From Neobacillus sp. Marseille-Q6967 (GTDB lineage: Bacteria; Bacillota; Bacilli; Bacillales; Cytobacillaceae), in the NCBI RefSeq assembly GCF_946151075.1, contig NZ_OX267715.1, positions 1,403,881-1,467,880 of the forward strand: a stretch of DNA of 64,000 nt. Direction: 5' to 3'. This document shows positions 17,866-26,994 of this stretch, one piece after another. The position numbers and the translations under genes were made by a program. Below the pieces are notes generated by a model. The model did not search any database and had not been told where the DNA came from. It worked only from the letters and a program-made list of their open reading frames with translations. The stretch's first letter is position 1, and each line of letters starts with the position of its first letter.

Positions 17866-18573
17866 TTACCAAGAAATTTGTTTTCCATCTCTAAAGAACC
17901 CTCCGGAAGGTCCTTCAGGTCCAATCGTCGCTAACCCCAGGATAGACTCGGCTGCTTGTCTTGGTGTTCTTGGAGCAGATGGTCCACCCATATCTGTACT
18001 CACCCATCCCGGATCGACTGCATTTATTTTGATATCACCGTTGATTTCTGCAGCTACCAATCGTGTTAATCCATTTAGGGCAAATTTAGACAACTTATAA
18101 GCGCCTACTCCTGGATATGACATTTCGCTAATCGCCCCATATTCTGAGGAAACATTAATAATTCTCCCATAGCCTTGTTTTTCCATGAGGGGAATAAAAG
18201 AACGGATCACATGGTAAACTCCAAAGAAATTAGTTGCCATTGTTTTCTCCAGAATGAAAGGGTCCATAGCCAATAACTTTTCATTCTCATCTAAATATAC
18301 GCCTGCATTATTAATCAATACGTCTAATCTTCCATACTTTTCATTTATTATAACCGCAGCTTGATGGATGCTTTCTTGATTGGTGACATCCATCTCTACA
18401 CACGAAACATCCAGATCTAACTCTATAAGTTTTTGCGCAGCTTCATTACCCATTTCTGGATCCCGACTTGCCAAAATCACCTTAAAACCATTCAAAGCCA
18501 ATTGTTTGACCAGCTCTTTTCCAATTCCTCGATTCCCGCCAGTTACAAGCGCAACTTGTTTATCGTGTGACAT
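17866..18573 (-). CDS. Short-chain dehydrogenase/reductase (SDR)
   Basis: A 235-residue classical SDR. The nucleotide-binding glycines are in VTGGNRGIGKEL, NNAG is at DVLINNAGVY, the serine in INVSSEYG, and the YxxxK pair in GAYKLSKFAL. The PGWVSTDMGG segment and the absence of a typical acidic residue after strand 2 (ASRD) suggest NADPH use, in the carbonyl reductase-like group. GGAGGAG precedes the ATG. A degraded relative lies at 22623. Confidence 0.9.
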   Translation of the reverse strand: MSHDKQVALVTGGNRGIGKELVKQLALNGFKVILASRDPEMGNEAAQKLIELDLDVSCVEMDVTNQESIHQAAVIINEKYGRLDVLINNAGVYLDENEKLLAMDPFILEKTMATNFFGVYHVIRSFIPLMEKQGYGRIINVSSEYGAISEMSYPGVGAYKLSKFALNGLTRLVAAEINGDIKINAVDPGWVSTDMGGPSAPRTPRQAAESILGLATIGPEGPSGGFFRDGKQISW

Positions 18574-18626
18574 TTAACTCCTCCATTTGATTGAGTGGCA
18601 TCTAAAATTCCTAATAGGGATACTCC

Positions 18627-19796
18627 TTATACGGAGAGTTGTCTTGTAGGACTATACTTATAATTTCTTAGTAAAATAGTTACCAAACTTAGTATCAATG
18701 ATAAGATTCCCACTAATACGACGTATTGTGTACCCATTTCTGATATAAATAACCCGCCTACAACTGCACCTATTGTTGTTCCTACGTTACAGGATGATAT
18801 AAATAAGCCATTGGCGAAATCAGGCGCTTCGGGAGCTGAAGACGCTAGCCAATATTGATTGATATTACCCCCTATTCCACCTAATATCCCCCAAATTAAA
18901 GTAATGACCGCCATAGGTAAGCTAAACTGTCCAAATAAGAATAATAGGATGTAAACGATCCCTAATAAAAAAGGAAAAGATGCAACTAATTGGTTCGCAT
19001 TTTTAGTTAATAATTTCCCTGCCACAATATTTCCAATAATATTGGCTCCACCGTATACGAATAATATAAAACTAATGGTGTTCGAAGGCATATTCGTAAC
19101 AGTTTTCAGATAATCAGCAAGATAACTATAAACCCCAAATATGGCTGAGTTTAATAAAATGACAGTCACGATGGAAAGCCATGTAATAGATTTTTTTAAT
19201 ACGGAAAATTGTGTACCATAAGAAAGTCTTTCTTCAACTGGCATAGATGGTACAAAAATCAACGTAGCAATGAATGCAATGGCATTAACAATAGCAAAGA
19301 ATATCATTGCCATTTGTAAAGAAGTTACACTTGCAATAAAACTTGCGATCGGTACGCCGACTACCATACCGGCTGATACTCCTATAAATACTTTAGAAAC
19401 AGCTTTTGGAGCTTCTTCTTTACTTACTGATGCAGCAGCTACTGTAAATGCCAAAGAACAATAAATAGGATGAAAAAAGGCTGGTACTACACGAGCAATT
19501 AGTGCAATGGTAAAGTTAGTTGTAAATATGGAAACAATGTTCGCTAGAACGAAAACACCAAGTACGAGTAACATAACCTTCTTCCGATTTATACCCGAAA
19601 ACAATAAAGGCATAGTTGGACCCGATACTGCAACAACAAGGGCAAAAAGACTCACCAGCAATCCTGCTTTTGGTACACTGACTTGAAAGTGTTCAGCAAT
19701 GGAAGGCAATATCCCAATAATCCCCATTTCGGTATTTAAGATGCCGAAAACTCCAATGGTTAATATGAAAATCAACAAATTATTTCGTTTAGCCAA
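18627..19796 (-). CDS. MFS efflux transporter (DHA1 type)
   Basis: A roughly 389-residue major facilitator of the 12-helix drug/H+ antiporter-1 group (AraJ/YdhL-like): LNTEMGIIGILPSIAEHF, SVPKAGLLVSLFALVVAVSGP and IALIARVVPAFFHPIYCSLA mark the first half. I place the start at a TTG at 19796, nine bases after AGGAG; the frame is open a little further. It sits between an SDR and a YczE-type gene on the same strand, but regulatory sequences are not evident. Substrate unknown. Confidence 0.87.
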   Translation of the reverse strand: MAKRNNLLIFILTIGVFGILNTEMGIIGILPSIAEHFQVSVPKAGLLVSLFALVVAVSGPTMPLLFSGINRKKVMLLVLGVFVLANIVSIFTTNFTIALIARVVPAFFHPIYCSLAFTVAAASVSKEEAPKAVSKVFIGVSAGMVVGVPIASFIASVTSLQMAMIFFAIVNAIAFIATLIFVPSMPVEERLSYGTQFSVLKKSITWLSIVTVILLNSAIFGVYSYLADYLKTVTNMPSNTISFILFVYGGANIIGNIVAGKLLTKNANQLVASFPFLLGIVYILLFLFGQFSLPMAVITLIWGILGGIGGNINQYWLASSAPEAPDFANGLFISSCNVGTTIGAVVGGLFISEMGTQYVVLVGILSLILSLVTILLRNYKYSPTRQLSV

Positions 19797-19904
19797 AAAA
19801 AACAACTCCTATCTTTGATAAATTGCCCTCAAAAAACTATGGGGGCAATTTACTTGTTCTTTAGTCTACTTGTTGTGTTGGACGAATGATGATTTCGCTA
19901 CAGC

Positions 19905-20594
19905 TTAAACTGCTTTTACCGAATCCTTATCTGCTTCTATTTTTTCTACTTCTTCATTTATAAGTTCTAATTTTCTAAGAATGGGTTGAATCCTCTTCAT
20001 AAAGTATCCCATTAATGGGGCAAAAAATAGCATTCCAATAATGGTTCCTTCCCTTAATGTTAGTGGTAATGAGAGACCAAATGTAAGTAGTAATACAAGA
20101 AGGATACTTAAAATATTGGCCGATTGTCTTACTACAACAAATTTCCATTTTGCTTTTTTAGCCAATGCTATACAAAATCCTTCTAATGGAAAAGTTACAA
20201 CATCTAATACCATCACGGCTGCTAATGCAAAAGCCAATACTATTAAGGCAACAAATAACAACATCAGTTTCATTATATAACTATCAATGGTAATAGATCC
20301 TAAAACATCATAGAAAACGAAATTTACAACAACACCAATGAGAATGCTCACAGGCACTTGTAACAGGTGTCTGAAATTAAAATCCTTTCTAAGAAGAAGC
20401 CATTGGCCTAACACACAAAAATTATTTAAAATCATTCCAATGGTTCCTACTTTAATTCCAGATAAATAAGAAATAGATTGTGCTAATGCATCATAAGCCC
20501 CAACACCAATTGCAACTTTTAAGGTTAAGGATGCACCTATCCCTACGATTATAACTAATATTGATAATAGAAAAATTCTTTTTAGTTGTTTCAC
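19905..20594 (-). CDS. YczE/YyaS/YitT family membrane protein
   Basis: A 229-residue protein with five hydrophobic segments, opening with ILVIIVGIGASLTLKVAIGVGAYDAL and including MVLDVVTFPLEGFCIALAKK, which match the YczE/YyaS group of Bacillus membrane proteins. The GTG start is preceded by AAGGAG. Function of the group is poorly defined; the B. subtilis YczE member has been linked to surfactin production. An N-terminal fragment of a second family member lies at 38922. Confidence 0.8.
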   Translation of the reverse strand: MKQLKRIFLLSILVIIVGIGASLTLKVAIGVGAYDALAQSISYLSGIKVGTIGMILNNFCVLGQWLLLRKDFNFRHLLQVPVSILIGVVVNFVFYDVLGSITIDSYIMKLMLLFVALIVLAFALAAVMVLDVVTFPLEGFCIALAKKAKWKFVVVRQSANILSILLVLLLTFGLSLPLTLREGTIIGMLFFAPLMGYFMKRIQPILRKLELINEEVEKIEADKDSVKAV

Positions 20595-20638
20595 TCTTTT
20601 TTCTCCTTAAAAAAAGATTCCTATGTTTACAACATCCA

Positions 20639-21376
20639 TTAGAAACCTTTTTTAGTTGGAAGAATGATGATTTCGCTTACATTAACGGTTTCAGGTGTGC
20701 TAATGGCATAAGCTACTGCATCCGCTACATCACTTGATTGTAAACCGATTGCACGTTGAAGATTCTCCGTCCATTCACGCCTTTCTGGGTCATTAATGGT
20801 TAGATGAAGTTCAGTGTCGACCGTTCCTGGAGAGATCAGTGTGCTGCGAATATTGTTTTCTCGTTCCTCTTGGCGTAAGCCTTCCATGATCGCACGAACA
20901 GCAAACTTTGTTCCACAATAAACAGCACCTCCTGGAAAAACAACATGTCCAGCTTCGGAGGCAGTTGTAACAATCTGACCAGATTGTTGTTTTTTCATGA
21001 TAGGCAACACCGCAGCTATCCCATTTAAAACACCCATGATATTGATGTCTAGCGTTTGCTGCCATTCATCAATGCGTTTTTCTGAAAGTGGACCTTGTGG
21101 CATGATTCCAGCGTTGTTAAAGAGTACATCTACATGACCGTATTTTTCAACTGCCAGATCGACAATTGCTTGAACTTCGTCTTTATTTGTTACATCTGCA
21201 ACAGCATATGAAATATCAGCGTTTGGCAATGATTCAACAAGTGCTTTCAAGCGATCTTCTCGACGAGCCGCAATGACCAATTTAGCTCCTTCTTGTGCAA
21301 GTTTCTTAGTAGTGGCTTCACCAATTCCACTTGACGCACCCATAACAATAACAACTTTATCTTGAATAGTAGACAT
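20639..21376 (-). CDS. Short-chain dehydrogenase/reductase (SDR)
   Basis: A 245-residue SDR of the YdfG-like group: VMGASSGIGEAT (cofactor loop), AARREDRL (NADP-type basic residues), LFNNAGIMPQGPLSE, TTASEAGH and the YCGTKFAV YxxxK pair, ending in a substrate-loop SPGTVDTEL. The ATG at 21376 is chosen because AAGGGTG lies nine bases upstream; the frame is open four codons further. A divergent LysR gene 157 bases away probably regulates it. Confidence 0.9.
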   Translation of the reverse strand: MSTIQDKVVIVMGASSGIGEATTKKLAQEGAKLVIAARREDRLKALVESLPNADISYAVADVTNKDEVQAIVDLAVEKYGHVDVLFNNAGIMPQGPLSEKRIDEWQQTLDINIMGVLNGIAAVLPIMKKQQSGQIVTTASEAGHVVFPGGAVYCGTKFAVRAIMEGLRQEERENNIRSTLISPGTVDTELHLTINDPERREWTENLQRAIGLQSSDVADAVAYAISTPETVNVSEIIILPTKKGF

Positions 21377-21388
21377 ACTAAAAAACAC

Positions 21389-21532
21389 CCTTTCTTACTG
21401 TTGTTTACACCCTTTGTTATTTATTCTAGCGTAATCCTTGTATATAGCAATTATTTATATCTTATATCATGATATGCTTGATAAGCATTTCTAAAATATA
21501 TATACTAAAGCATTATAAAGGAGGAGTGTAAT
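21389..21532. promoter_or_regulatory. Divergent promoter region between SDR and LysR genes
   Basis: Contains ATATCATGATAT and TGCTTGATAAGCA close together (about 21465-21490), plausible LysR-type binding sequences with T-N11-A spacing. No experimental support; placement between a LysR gene and its divergent neighbour is the argument. Confidence 0.4.
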
Positions 21533-22435
21533 ATGGAATTAAGAGTTTTGCGATATTTCCTTGCTGTTGCAAGAGAAGGAAGCATTACGGGTGCTGCTGA
21601 TTTTTTGCATGTGACACAGCCAACCTTGTCAAGACAATTAAAAGACCTTGAACTAGAGTTAGGAAAAAAACTATTTATTCGCAGTAGTCACAGTATCAAT
21701 CTTACAGATGAAGGAATGCTCCTACGAAAGAGAGCAGAAGAAATCGTTGATATGGTCGATAAATTAGAAGCAGAATTTAGTTCCATGGAAGAAACAATAA
21801 GTGGTGATGTTTATATAGGTGGCGGGGAAACCGACGCCATGAAACAGATTGCACGGGTAGTAAAAGATATAAAGTTAAGTTATCCAAATATACGGTATCA
21901 CCTTTACAGCGGAAACGAAGAGGATGTGACTGAACGGCTTGATAAGGGATTGCTTGACTTTGGTATTTTAATTCAACCAGCTGATTTATCAAAATACAAT
22001 TATATCAATATCCCAGCCAAAGATGTTTGGGGAGTTGTTATGAGGAAAGACAGTCCTCTTGCTTTCAAAGATACCATTCAAGCAGTTGATTTATTAAATG
22101 TTCCGCTGATTTGTTCACGACAGGCTATGAAACAGACATTGTCTAAAAATGAATTTGTGAATTGGTTTGGTGAAGATTTTGATAAATTAAACGTCGTGAC
22201 TACATACAATCTTGCATATAATGCTGCCATTATGGTTGAGGAGGGCATTGGTTATGCAGTAACCCTTGATAAAATAGTGAATACATCTAGTGATAGTAAC
22301 CTTTGTTTTAGACCGCTAGAGCCAAGACTTGAATCGGGCTTAAATATTGTTTGGAAAAAGCATCAGGTTTTTTCCGCTGCTTCTGATATGTTTTTAAAAG
22401 AAATTCAGTCGAAATTTTCAAATTCTTTAAATTGA
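21533..22435 (+). CDS. LysR family transcriptional regulator
   Basis: A 300-residue LysR protein. The N-terminal helix-turn-helix (ELRVLRYFLAVAREGSIT, ADFLHVTQPTLSRQLKDLE) is followed by a periplasmic-binding-protein-like effector domain with ETDAMKQIARVVKD and MVEEGIGYAVTLDK. GGAGG precedes the ATG. It faces the SDR gene at 20639 and most likely controls it; the inducer is unknown. Confidence 0.92.
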   Translation: MELRVLRYFLAVAREGSITGAADFLHVTQPTLSRQLKDLELELGKKLFIRSSHSINLTDEGMLLRKRAEEIVDMVDKLEAEFSSMEETISGDVYIGGGETDAMKQIARVVKDIKLSYPNIRYHLYSGNEEDVTERLDKGLLDFGILIQPADLSKYNYINIPAKDVWGVVMRKDSPLAFKDTIQAVDLLNVPLICSRQAMKQTLSKNEFVNWFGEDFDKLNVVTTYNLAYNAAIMVEEGIGYAVTLDKIVNTSSDSNLCFRPLEPRLESGLNIVWKKHQVFSAASDMFLKEIQSKFSNSLN

Positions 22436-22577
22436 CGAAAGCCTCGGCTTCTGTTGGGTCAGTAATATCGATTTTCAAAAAATATGAGAGAAGCATGATA
22501 ACTGTGGCATTGGCTGAATAGCTTTTGTGCTGATTTTACCTTGAGCTTAATTCCAGTTTGAAGCAACATATATAAAA

Positions 22578-22611
22578 GGATGTCCCAAAAGCTAGGCTTT
22601 GTGGACATCCT
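22578..22611. terminator. Terminator-like hairpin
   Basis: Stem AGGATGTCC/GGACATCCT with a 16-base loop in the gap after the LysR gene. It lacks a long T-tract. Confidence 0.45.
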
Positions 22612-22622
22612 CGAACATACCA

Positions 22623-22736
22623 TTAGATTTTATCGTTCAACAATTTTTTATTCTCATCCAAATACAAGCCAGCATTATTTAATAATACGTCTATTCTTCC
22701 ATACTTCTCATATACTTCAGTCGCAGCTTGTATCAT
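22623..22736 (-). pseudogene. Fragment of an SDR gene
   Basis: A 37-codon frame matches only the NNAG region of short-chain dehydrogenases (YEKYGRIDVLLNNAGLYLDE), very like the gene at 17866. The ATG has GGAGGAGG in front and may still be translated, but neither the cofactor-binding start nor the catalytic domain is present. It is a decayed gene remnant in the 412-base gap between LysR and the alcohol dehydrogenase. Confidence 0.7.
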
Positions 22737-22800
22737 TTATACCTCCTCCGATTCCACAGTTGTGATTCATTCTTCCAAGCTGACCTACACCATGTAAAGA

Positions 22801-22821
22801 GGCACACCTTGTAGGCGTGCC
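22801..22821 (-). terminator. Terminator of the alcohol dehydrogenase gene
   Basis: Stem GGCACGCC/GGTGTGCC (minus strand, one G-U pair) with a 5-base loop, followed by a pyrimidine-rich tract. Confidence 0.65.
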
Positions 22822-22847
22822 CCTTAATATGTTACCAGGAATACTGG

Positions 22848-23897
22848 TTATTCGTTCCCCATCGTGCTGATGTCGATTACAAATCGATACCGGACATCTG
22901 AAGCTAGTACGCGCTCCCAGGCTTCATCAATCTGATCAGCGGAAATAACTTCAATATCCGGAGCAATGTGGTGTTCAGCGCAAAAATCAAGCATTTCCTG
23001 CGTTTCGCGAATTCCACCGATCATCGATCCAGCAAACGACCGGCGATGACCGATAAGTGAGAATACGTTAACTGACAACGGCTCCGCTGGCGCACCGACG
23101 TTGACCATTGTACCATCCAGCGTCAGCAACGAAAGGTAGGCACTAATATCGATCTTCGCGCTTACTGTATTTACGATAAGATCAAACGAACCAGCCAGTT
23201 CCTTAAATGTCTCTGGATCGCTCGTGGCATAATAATGGTCCGCTCCAAGACGCAAACCGTCTTCTTTCTTCTTCAATGTTTGTGATAAAACAGTTACTTC
23301 TGCCCCCATGGCATGAGCGAGCTTCACTGCCATGTGTCCAAGCCCGCCAAGTCCCACGACAGCTATCCTTTTACCAGGAGCAGCTCCCCAATGGCGTAGC
23401 GGCGAGTACGTCGTAATGCCAGCACACAAGAGTGGAGCGGCCGCGTCAAGCTCGAGGTTGTCTGGGATTCGGACTACGAAACCTTCTGTTACGACGATGT
23501 GGGAGGAATAACCGCCCTGTGTGTATTGCCCGTACTTGTCGATAGCTCCATAGGTACCCGTCATTCCATTAAGGCAATACTGCTCCTCTCCCTTATGGCA
23601 GTGAGCGCATTCTCCACAGGAGTCAACCATACAGCCTACCCCGACTCGGTCGCCAACGGTAAACTTTGTGACTTCCGATCCAACCTGGGTGACAATTCCG
23701 GCGATCTCGTGGCCTGGAACGAGAGGATAGTTTACTGGCCCCCACTCGCCGCGAGCTGTATGTATGTCAGAGTGGCAAATACCAGCGTACTTAATCTCAA
23801 CGAGGACATCATGCGGCTCTAGATCCCTGCGCTCTATCGTAGTCGGTTTAAACGGACCTTCTGGATTGAATACAGCCCGTGCTTTAGCGTTAATCAT
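22848..23897 (-). CDS. adhA: Zinc-dependent alcohol dehydrogenase, AdhA/cinnamyl-ADH type
   Basis: A 349-residue medium-chain dehydrogenase. Catalytic zinc ligands are in GICHSDIH and [10 protein letters not shown], the structural-zinc cysteines in [17 protein letters not shown], and the cofactor glycines in [15 protein letters not shown]. The sequence, including [12 protein letters not shown] and the SFAGSMIGG segment, resembles NADP-dependent B. subtilis AdhA and YogA-like enzymes that reduce aldehydes. Its base composition is more GC-rich than the neighbours, which could mean recent transfer. Upstream lies one of three copies of a promoter/operator module also found beside a tetR gene, so TetR control is inferred. 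Confidence 0.9.
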   Translation of the reverse strand: MINAKARAVFNPEGPFKPTTIERRDLEPHDVLVEIKYAGICHSDIHTARGEWGPVNYPLVPGHEIAGIVTQVGSEVTKFTVGDRVGVGCMVDSCGECAHCHKGEEQYCLNGMTGTYGAIDKYGQYTQGGYSSHIVVTEGFVVRIPDNLELDAAAPLLCAGITTYSPLRHWGAAPGKRIAVVGLGGLGHMAVKLAHAMGAEVTVLSQTLKKKEDGLRLGADHYYATSDPETFKELAGSFDLIVNTVSAKIDISAYLSLLTLDGTMVNVGAPAEPLSVNVFSLIGHRRSFAGSMIGGIRETQEMLDFCAEHHIAPDIEVISADQIDEAWERVLASDVRYRFVIDISTMGNE

Positions 23898-24030
23898 ATA
23901 AAACCCTCCTGTAATCCAAATATTATTGATTCTTTACAATCTCGTTGGTTGGGATTCTCGAACAATTTCTGTCAAGTATACAACATCAATTAGTTAGTAT
24001 GTTTTAGCCCAAAAATACCAAGTTTCCTCT

Positions 24031-24150
24031 TAACAAGATTAATCAATATCTGTTTATAATTATAAATAGAACCAAGATGCTTTCAATGGTTAAAAAAACG
24101 CAATTCGTTGTTTATTCAACAAATTAATAAAAATTGTTGATTATTTATAA
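24031..24150 (-). promoter_or_regulatory. TetR-type promoter/operator module, copy 1 (faces adhA)
   Basis: Leftward promoter TTGAAA (24081-24086), 16-base spacer, TATAAT (24059-24064). A palindrome-like operator TTGTTTATTCAACAA lies at 24108-24122, followed by AAATTGTTGATTATT. The whole block matches the modules at 26701 and 29624. It lies about 160 bases upstream of adhA. Confidence 0.7.
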
Positions 24151-24183
24151 TGATGTTTAATGATCATCATATGTTTAATACTG

Positions 24184-24219
24184 TTTCTAAGGGCTGACTA
24201 CATGTAGTTTCTTAGAAAA
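24184..24219. terminator. Hairpin downstream of the cyclophilin-like lipoprotein gene
   Basis: Interrupted stem TTTCTAAG..ACTACATGTAGT..CTTAGAAA, just past the lipoprotein stop on the minus strand. Confidence 0.45.
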
Positions 24220-24242
24220 ATAGATACTGCTTAAACATTGCT

Positions 24243-24788
24243 TTAATTAATTTTTTCAATTGTAACAGGAATATCACCAGGAATATTTTCAAATTTTTCT
24301 ATTCCAGATTCAATCTTTCCTAATTTTATAAGTCCATTCGAATAGCCGAAATCTTTATAATATATAACTAAATTCCCCCATGGAGAATAGTAAGAGAAAT
24401 CTCCAACTAAGGGATCACTGCCTGATGGTGCTTCTACCGTAGATAATTCCTTTGATAGGTAATGTATTTTTTCAGTTCTTGCATAATCTTCTAATGTTAT
24501 TGTAAGTGGGAGTAATGTCAAAAAATCTCTACTCGTTGGATTATCAAACATTTCTACAATGACTTCTTCGTGGTTAAAAGTTATTTTTATTCTCACATCT
24601 CCTGCAGTATTTGAACCTGTAGAACCTTGACTAGTTTCATTGTTTGATTTATCAGTTGGAACTTGATTGGTATTGAGATTAACATCGGTCCTGACGTTGT
24701 TTTCATTTTTATTGTCTCCGCAAGCTGTTAGAAACGTTGAAGTAGCCAATATAAACAAAAGTATCCATTTACACCCTTTTCTCAACAT
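24243..24788 (-). CDS. Lipoprotein with cyclophilin-like domain
   Basis: A 181-residue lipoprotein. The signal ends with the lipobox STFLTAC (cysteine 23), followed by a low-complexity Asn/Thr/Ser linker to about residue 62, then a cyclophilin-like domain of the bacterial type (VIVEMFDNPTSRDFLTLLPL, LSTVEAPSGSDPLVGDFSYY, PWGNLVIYYKDFGYSNGLIKLG). Such domains are structurally related to peptidyl-prolyl isomerases but lack proven activity. GGAGGCGAT precedes the ATG. It is probably anchored outside the cell membrane. Confidence 0.87.
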   Translation of the reverse strand: MLRKGCKWILLFILATSTFLTACGDNKNENNVRTDVNLNTNQVPTDKSNNETSQGSTGSNTAGDVRIKITFNHEEVIVEMFDNPTSRDFLTLLPLTITLEDYARTEKIHYLSKELSTVEAPSGSDPLVGDFSYYSPWGNLVIYYKDFGYSNGLIKLGKIESGIEKFENIPGDIPVTIEKIN

Positions 24789-24931
24789 ATCGCCTCCAGT
24801 TTTTTCTCTAATAAAATTAAATTATCGTGAAACTTCCATTCCACCTCGGTCATGGCAGAAAAAGTACAAGATTTGTTAGACTGGATTGTTTAATAGGTTG
24901 TCCAGCCTACTTTTATGGCAGCAAAGATATT

Positions 24932-24957
24932 AGGTAACCAGCTAGAAGTGGTTACCT
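24932..24957. terminator. Terminator downstream of the DUF4405 gene
   Basis: Perfect 9-bp stem AGGTAACCA/TGGTTACCT with an 8-base loop, T-rich on both sides, between the P460/DUF4405 operon and the lipoprotein gene. Confidence 0.7.
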
Positions 24958-25024
24958 TATTTCTTTATAGACTTATGAAAGAATCTATCAATCTTATAAA
25001 GTCGATATATGATATCCTTCACTA

Positions 25025-25720
25025 TTAAAGCTCTCGGACTTTTTGTTCTGCTCTTTTTTCCTGCTTGTGAATAAATTTCAAAGCATAATGTGTCCCACAA
25101 ACATAGATTCCCATGATAGATAGGTGGTCAATTAAAAACTTTATAGTGGAATCATTATTGAACCAACCAAATGGGTTGTAAATGAATAGCTTAGATCCCA
25201 TTTCTCCTTCGAAGGAAGAATGCACCCCGTAGGCAACAATTAATACCGCCAAAATACGCAACGCAATGGTGCGAATAGGGCTAGTAGCCGTGATTCCCGT
25301 CATCCTCCGTATTGAATTGATAATCATCCCCCATGATAATCCTATATGCACTGCCATTATAATAAACCCCCAATAGGCGGTCTGAACATGTATTTGCCGT
25401 AGCATCATATCGTTATTTATAGGAATAAAGGGAAATAAGTCATTAGAAATCAACACAGCACTTATCATCATCAAAACCATAATTACAAGAAAAAGCAGAT
25501 TGATTCCTATTTGTAGAATGCGCCGTATATTATGTGTTCCCATTAAAATCGCTTTATACCAACGTCGATTTAAAAAGTTATGGATGATAAATAATAAAAG
25601 TACCACAACTCCAATAACTTCATGAATCATATTTCCGGTAATATAGTAAGCCATTGCTATTAACATAAGAAATGTCATAACAAGGTCATTAACAAGCCTG
25701 AATAACAACTTACCATTCAA
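25025..25720 (-). CDS. DUF4405 membrane protein, cytochrome b-like
   Basis: A 231-residue protein with about six membrane segments. Histidines lie within or beside segments (NMIHEVIGVVVLLLFIIHNFL, MLRQIHVQTAYWG, IIMAVHIGL), as expected for DUF4405 proteins, which are linked to haem b binding and extracellular electron transfer or flavinylation systems. It lies 87 bases downstream of a haem-binding P460-like lipoprotein on the same strand, suggesting a two-component redox unit at the membrane. Confidence 0.75.
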   Translation of the reverse strand: MNGKLLFRLVNDLVMTFLMLIAMAYYITGNMIHEVIGVVVLLLFIIHNFLNRRWYKAILMGTHNIRRILQIGINLLFLVIMVLMMISAVLISNDLFPFIPINNDMMLRQIHVQTAYWGFIIMAVHIGLSWGMIINSIRRMTGITATSPIRTIALRILAVLIVAYGVHSSFEGEMGSKLFIYNPFGWFNNDSTIKFLIDHLSIMGIYVCGTHYALKFIHKQEKRAEQKVREL

Positions 25721-25807
25721 TACATTTTCCTCTTTCTATTTGATTTATAATTGACCATTGTGTTTCAATAATGAACATCAATTATCTTTTCATAGCATAA
25801 TCATCCA

Positions 25808-26557
25808 TTAGCTTTCAAATTGCTGTAAAAACATCTTCATAAGAACGTCCTGAATGACTTTCGATTTTTCCTGACCATCTACTACATTAATTGCTTCTTT
25901 ATTTATAACCTCAGAATCAATCATATGGGCAGATATCTTACTTATCTTCCAGTCCTCTGTCGGCATAGCCGCGATTGGGGCTTCTGTACTGCTGTTTTTT
26001 GATTGTGAAATCTCTCCCAAATCAAACTCTTTCATCTGATCCATCGAATTTATATAATCATCCCTTTCCTGATTTGCATGGCAAGTAAAGCAACGACCAA
26101 TATTATCTTCCCTTACTTTTCTATCGGGAGTAAATGCCTGGTATTCCCACTCCCCATTACGTTCTTCCGGCGAGTATTGTGAACCCCATCCTGTACGCTT
26201 TTCCATCACCAAATATTGATCAAGCTCTCCATCCTTATAACCTACGAGAGTAATAACGGTGTCACTAGGAAACTCCTCTCCATTCTGCGCTGCTTCAATT
26301 GCTTCCTTACTATTCACATAGATGTCTTCATGAATATCACCCCGATCGTAAGTGGCAAACACAATTCCCTCTTCAAGGTCTTCAGGAAATTTAACAAGAT
26401 GAGCCCCAGAACCAAGCTCAGCGTATTCTTGATTCTGTTGGGAAGTTTCCTCTTGATTCTGTATCGAAGTTTCCAAAGTTTCATTATCATTGTTGCTGCA
26501 CGCAGTAAGGGTGAGGGCTAGCAACAATGATAATGAATAAAATAAATGTTTTTTCAT
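25808..26557 (-). CDS. Cytochrome P460 family lipoprotein
   Basis: A lipoprotein of about 249 residues. The signal ends LTLTACSNN; then the P460 domain shows FPEDLEEGIVFATYDRGD, DTVITLVGYKDGELD, VMEKRTGWGSQYSPEERNG and a haem attachment motif CFTCH. Proteins of this family are periplasmic or surface haem proteins, some oxidising hydroxylamine, but many have no known reaction. The frame is open to 26626; AAGGAGGAAGACGG places the start at 26557, exactly at the lipoprotein signal. Cotranscription with the DUF4405 gene and TetR-type control are inferred. Confidence 0.87.
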   Translation of the reverse strand: MKKHLFYSLSLLLALTLTACSNNDNETLETSIQNQEETSQQNQEYAELGSGAHLVKFPEDLEEGIVFATYDRGDIHEDIYVNSKEAIEAAQNGEEFPSDTVITLVGYKDGELDQYLVMEKRTGWGSQYSPEERNGEWEYQAFTPDRKVREDNIGRCFTCHANQERDDYINSMDQMKEFDLGEISQSKNSSTEAPIAAMPTEDWKISKISAHMIDSEVINKEAINVVDGQEKSKVIQDVLMKMFLQQFES

Positions 26558-26700
26558 ACCGTCTTCCTCCTTAAAAATTCGTTTTATTGTCTCATATTCT
26601 TTGTGGCAGGGCTTCTTGGACTTCATTTGCTTACATCCGCAACAACCTACGAGATCTCCGAATCTAGTAATGATGCAACTCCCTCCAATAAAAAAACATC

Positions 26701-26818
26701 ATAGATTGTTTAACCAACATCTGTTTATCATTATAAATATACGGTGCCTAAAAAGGTTAAATGAACGCAATTCGTTGTTTAATCAACAAATCAATAAAAA
26801 TTGTTTATTATATATAAA
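26701..26818 (-). promoter_or_regulatory. TetR-type promoter/operator module, copy 2 (faces the P460 operon)
   Basis: Shares with the module at 29624 the strings GCAATTCGTTGTTTA and TCAACAAATCAATAAAAATTG. Operator TTGTTTAATCAACAA lies at 26775-26789 and a leftward TATAAT at 26730-26735; the -35 box is weak. A 437-base gap around it holds no gene. Confidence 0.7.
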
Positions 26819-26885
26819 GGATTTTCGTGCAAGTGGGGATTTGTTAGAGAGGATTGTTTAATCGATATCATACAATAGTTCATTA

Positions 26886-26925
26886 AAACCAGGAGAAGCT
26901 GCAACAAACAAACTGCTCCTGGTTT
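26886..26925 (-). terminator. Terminator of the MBL-fold gene
   Basis: Perfect 10-bp stem AAACCAGGAG/CTCCTGGTTT about 70 bases past the stop at 26995, with a 20-base loop. Confidence 0.65.
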
Positions 26926-26994
26926 CCAATAGATTATCAGCGTTTTAAAAGATCAGTAAGCTTAAAATATTTTATCCACTATTAGTTATTCGAG

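Noticed and set aside
22436..22500. Second SDR fragment downstream of the LysR gene
   Set aside because: A short minus-strand stretch (KIDITDPTEAEAFV) looks SDR-like but is too brief, and partly overlaps the LysR gene end.
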